64,000 bases of DNA from Bimuria novae-zelandiae CBS 107.79 (taxonomy: Eukaryota; Ascomycota; Dothideomycetes; Pleosporales; Didymosphaeriaceae): contig ML976732.1 in NCBI GenBank assembly GCA_010015655.1, positions 91,562 to 155,561 on the forward strand. The letters run 5' to 3'. The position numbers and the translations under genes were made by a program. Under the pieces are notes generated by a model that was not told the origin of the DNA, ran no database searches, and worked only from the letters and a program-made list of their open reading frames with translations. Below are positions 61,926 through 64,000 of this stretch, piece after piece (the stretch's first letter is position 1; the number at the start of each line of letters is the position of its first letter).

Positions 61926-63348
61926 ATGCGATCTCTATTCGTAGCCTGCGATATGGCACTCTCTCCATCGGCATCCACACGCGCCGAACCGGGCGACTCC
62001 TTCGAACACAAACCTCTCGATCATCAGCGCGCCTCAATCAGGCTATTACAAGTGCTACCACAACATGCGAGACGAGGGCCCTTGCGTATAGACTACATCC
62101 AATGCAGCATGAAGCATGTCGATGTGGATGCTACCTATACTTGTCTCTCTTACGTTTGGGGTCCAGAGGACCAAGGCCACACCATCCTCATCAACGACAA
62201 GCCCTACAAGGTTCGCCGGAATCTCTTCGAGTTTCTTGGAGTTGCACGCACCATGCATCATTCGAAATGGTTATGGATTGATGCGCTTTGTATCAACCAA
62301 GCGTCCATTACAGAGTGCAATCACCAGGTTCAGCAAATGGGCCTGATCTATTCAAACGCCGTCGAGGTACTTTCGTGGCTTGAGAGCGCCAGATCAGTTG
62401 CCCGAAACCTGAGATGGGTGGGATCAATTCCCACACGGAGGCTTTACTACAAGGAGCCATGGAGGCTTTTTCAACACGATTACTTCAGGCGCGCATGGAT
62501 CACTCGAGAAATCGCTTTGGCAAGACGCATCACACTAATCGCTCGAGATGTTGGACGGAACCTGGCAGAATTTCCTCTGGAAGCTGATATACTCAGAGAG
62601 GGGCTAATTCCAAAGTTCGATCCGGGATTAAAACGCCCACTTTTGGTGTCATTGATTAACAGGTTCGACCGAAGGTATGTACAGATCTTCGCGACCGGGT
62701 CTAGCTCTACTGACCCTCTGTGGAGAGGGTTCCAATCTTTAGGTTGATTACGAGATCTCCCATCTTGAGTTGGCTCTACGAGTCTTGATTGCATGTCCTG
62801 GAGCAGTCTGCTCTTGCTCGATACACGCAGTCTTTCGTGCTCCCCAGGTGGAACCTACTCGTCCATACAAGGTCGACCAAGCTCCGTTCTACATTGGAAT
62901 ATCACCCGTCGTAGAGATCGCGCTGAACTCGCCACAAATTCGACACAACTCTGTGGTTTGCGCTTTATGCGACGAAGTTCTCGGGCAAAATTGCCTTCCT
63001 TTGAACGAAGGTTTTTTGATTTGTTGCCGACACATTTGCAGCTTCACACCCGGTCATTACCAAGTACGCAACATCACCAAAGTAGATGTTCAACAAATCA
63101 CCATCTCCTGGATCGTCAATGGCGAAGCTGAACTGCGTTTCACGCTACCGGTATTTTCGAAGCTGTCTATCGATATGCTACCGAATCGAACATCGTATGT
63201 GCTATCTTGTCTTCTTGTAACATTTACGAAGATCTTTCGTGTGCAGGGTATCCTTCTGGGTCTTTGTGCAAGGGTAAGAACATCCACGGAGGCACCCGCG
63301 CAACTAGAAAGTCCTATGCGACTGGGCCAACCTATACGCGACGAATGA
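61926..63348 (+). pseudogene. HET-domain (heterokaryon incompatibility) protein, frameshifted
   Basis: HET-domain proteins trigger cell death after fusion of incompatible hyphae. The ATG at 61926 starts a 273-codon frame with the three HET blocks: 'YTCLSYVWG' (residues 71-79), 'LWIDALCINQ' (116-125) and 'RRAWITREIALAR' (188-200; usually W..QE). The frame ends at 62745-62747, but homology continues in other frames. 'CTDLRDRV' (62678 on, frame -1) is the conserved RDR block; then 'ALLTLCGEGSNL', a TAG at 62740-62742, and 'VDYEISHLELALRVL' and onward, open to 63348 (frame -1 again). Two single-base deletions plus one CAG-to-TAG change explain this; an intron there gives no in-frame join that I could find. 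The tail after ~62900 is weakly conserved. Confidence 0.78.
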
Positions 63349-63418
63349 GCATCTTGAAAATGTTGAGCAACCTGGTTCCAGGATGACTGGACGCAAAATT
63401 CACTATCTTTCATTGCTG

Positions 63419-64000
63419 TTAGAGCACATCGAACGTCGTCAGGGCTGCACGTAGACCGCGAAAAGACCCACCTCCCCACCCCCTCTTTCTCGGAGGCGGG
63501 CCCGTACCATTGTACCCACACCCAGGATGCCCCTCACACGTACTCAGCGTATGAATATACCTAATCCTCCCGCCCTGCACCCTAAACGCATGGCTATCTG
63601 GCGACGGCTCCGGATCCGCGCGATCCAGTCCCGGAAACCGCAGATAAATAACCACCACGCCATTCACCTCGTCAACCACATACCTCCGATCGACCACCGT
63701 AATCGTGCTCGGCAGCCCCAAATCACACGTATTAGCCGTAAGATTCTGCCGCCCTGTATAAGCACCTCCTTCCAGCCTCGCGCACGGCGTTCCCCACGGC
63801 ACGGAGGCATTCACGTTCGCGAAGCGATTAAAGTACGCGTCTCCCGCTGCTTGAATGACGGCACGGGTGTCCCGCTTGTCCTGCGGGATCTCGCTCCAGT
63901 CTTCCTGGTCGTCCCAGTACTGTTTTGTCTCAACACTCACACTTCATGTCTCTGAACGCTGGACCTGACTCACCTTATAACCCGTCGCGTTGAACGCCCA
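63419..64000 (-). CDS. 3' part of a probable DUF8021-type protein gene, 5' end outside the window
   Basis: Minus strand: an exon entering at 64000 and ending at 63974, a 54-bp intron (63920-63973, GTGAGT...ACAG), and an exon 63919-63419. The join reads 'WAFNATGYK' directly into 'YWDDQEDWSEIP'. Blocks such as 'AGDAYFNRFANVN', 'WGTPCARLEGGAYTG', 'CDLGLPSTITVVDRRYVVDE', 'GVVVIYLRFPGLD' and 'SHAFRVQGGRIRYIHT', with four or five cysteines, look like the fungal DUF8021 family, often secreted; that assignment is from memory and the signal peptide would lie outside. The Gly/Arg-rich end before TAG (63419) may be a frame-altered tail. Function unknown. Confidence 0.65.

Noticed and set aside
62674..62742. 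Possible intron (GTATGT...TTTAG) in the HET gene.
   Set aside because: The join does not restore the frame of the downstream homologous segment, and the 'intron' itself encodes the conserved RDR block.
1..64000. tRNA, rRNA, CRISPR arrays or a bacterial operon layout.
   Set aside because: None was recognised; regular-spaced repeats are absent, and introns, LTRs and RIP indicate a fungal nuclear genome.

Overview
This window looks like a chromosome segment of a filamentous ascomycete (Pezizomycotina, perhaps Dothideomycetes; the class is a guess). The evidence is short spliced genes with 52-54 bp introns, a HET-domain (heterokaryon incompatibility) gene, fungal LTR retrotransposons, Fot1/pogo, hAT and Tc1/mariner elements, and heavy damage of the RIP type (repeat-induced point mutation: CpA/TpG lost, TpA gained, stops almost only TAA and TAG). 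About 60 kb is transposable elements. Only the last ~4 kb (60010-64000) is gene-bearing host DNA.

Layout, left to right. 1-151 is a partial LTR. 152-1764 is a pogo-like remnant. 1765-16387 is Gypsy element A1, split by Gypsy element B1 (2689-9817). 16563-60007 is one 1.4-kb Tc1/mariner element opened into two halves 42 kb apart. A hAT element (17434-59461) sits in the mariner, and Gypsy element C (20021-58782) sits in the hAT. C carries pogo element D (20675-22522), Gypsy B2 (22689-29847), Copia element E (34364-55154) and pogo element F (55569-57691). E carries Gypsy A2 (36207-43902), Gypsy B3 (44682-51751) and a solo LTR (52017-52202). A2 carries a second solo LTR (38452-38647). The deepest path is mariner > hAT > C > E > A2 > solo LTR. 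Every level inside the mariner is bounded by target-site duplications (TSDs) that can be read directly. Subtracting inner elements gives sensible lengths: mariner 1.41 kb, hAT 3.26 kb, C 6.8 kb, E 5.8 kb, A1 and A2 7.49 and 7.50 kb, B copies 7.07-7.16 kb.

No element here encodes an intact enzyme set. Domains are recognisable by reading through RIP-type stops. Both Gypsy families A and B also hold an antisense reading frame between the end of pol and the 3' LTR, broken only by RIP-type stops; these are the least explained items in the window.

The right flank holds a short-chain dehydrogenase/reductase gene (minus, one intron), a divergently placed HET-domain pseudogene (two apparent -1 frameshifts and a TAG), and the 3' part of a gene for a probable DUF8021-type protein running off the window. 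Mariner sequence and this flank are essentially free of RIP, so the heterochromatin-like block ends sharply at about 59.3 kb. No rRNA, tRNA or CRISPR array was recognised.
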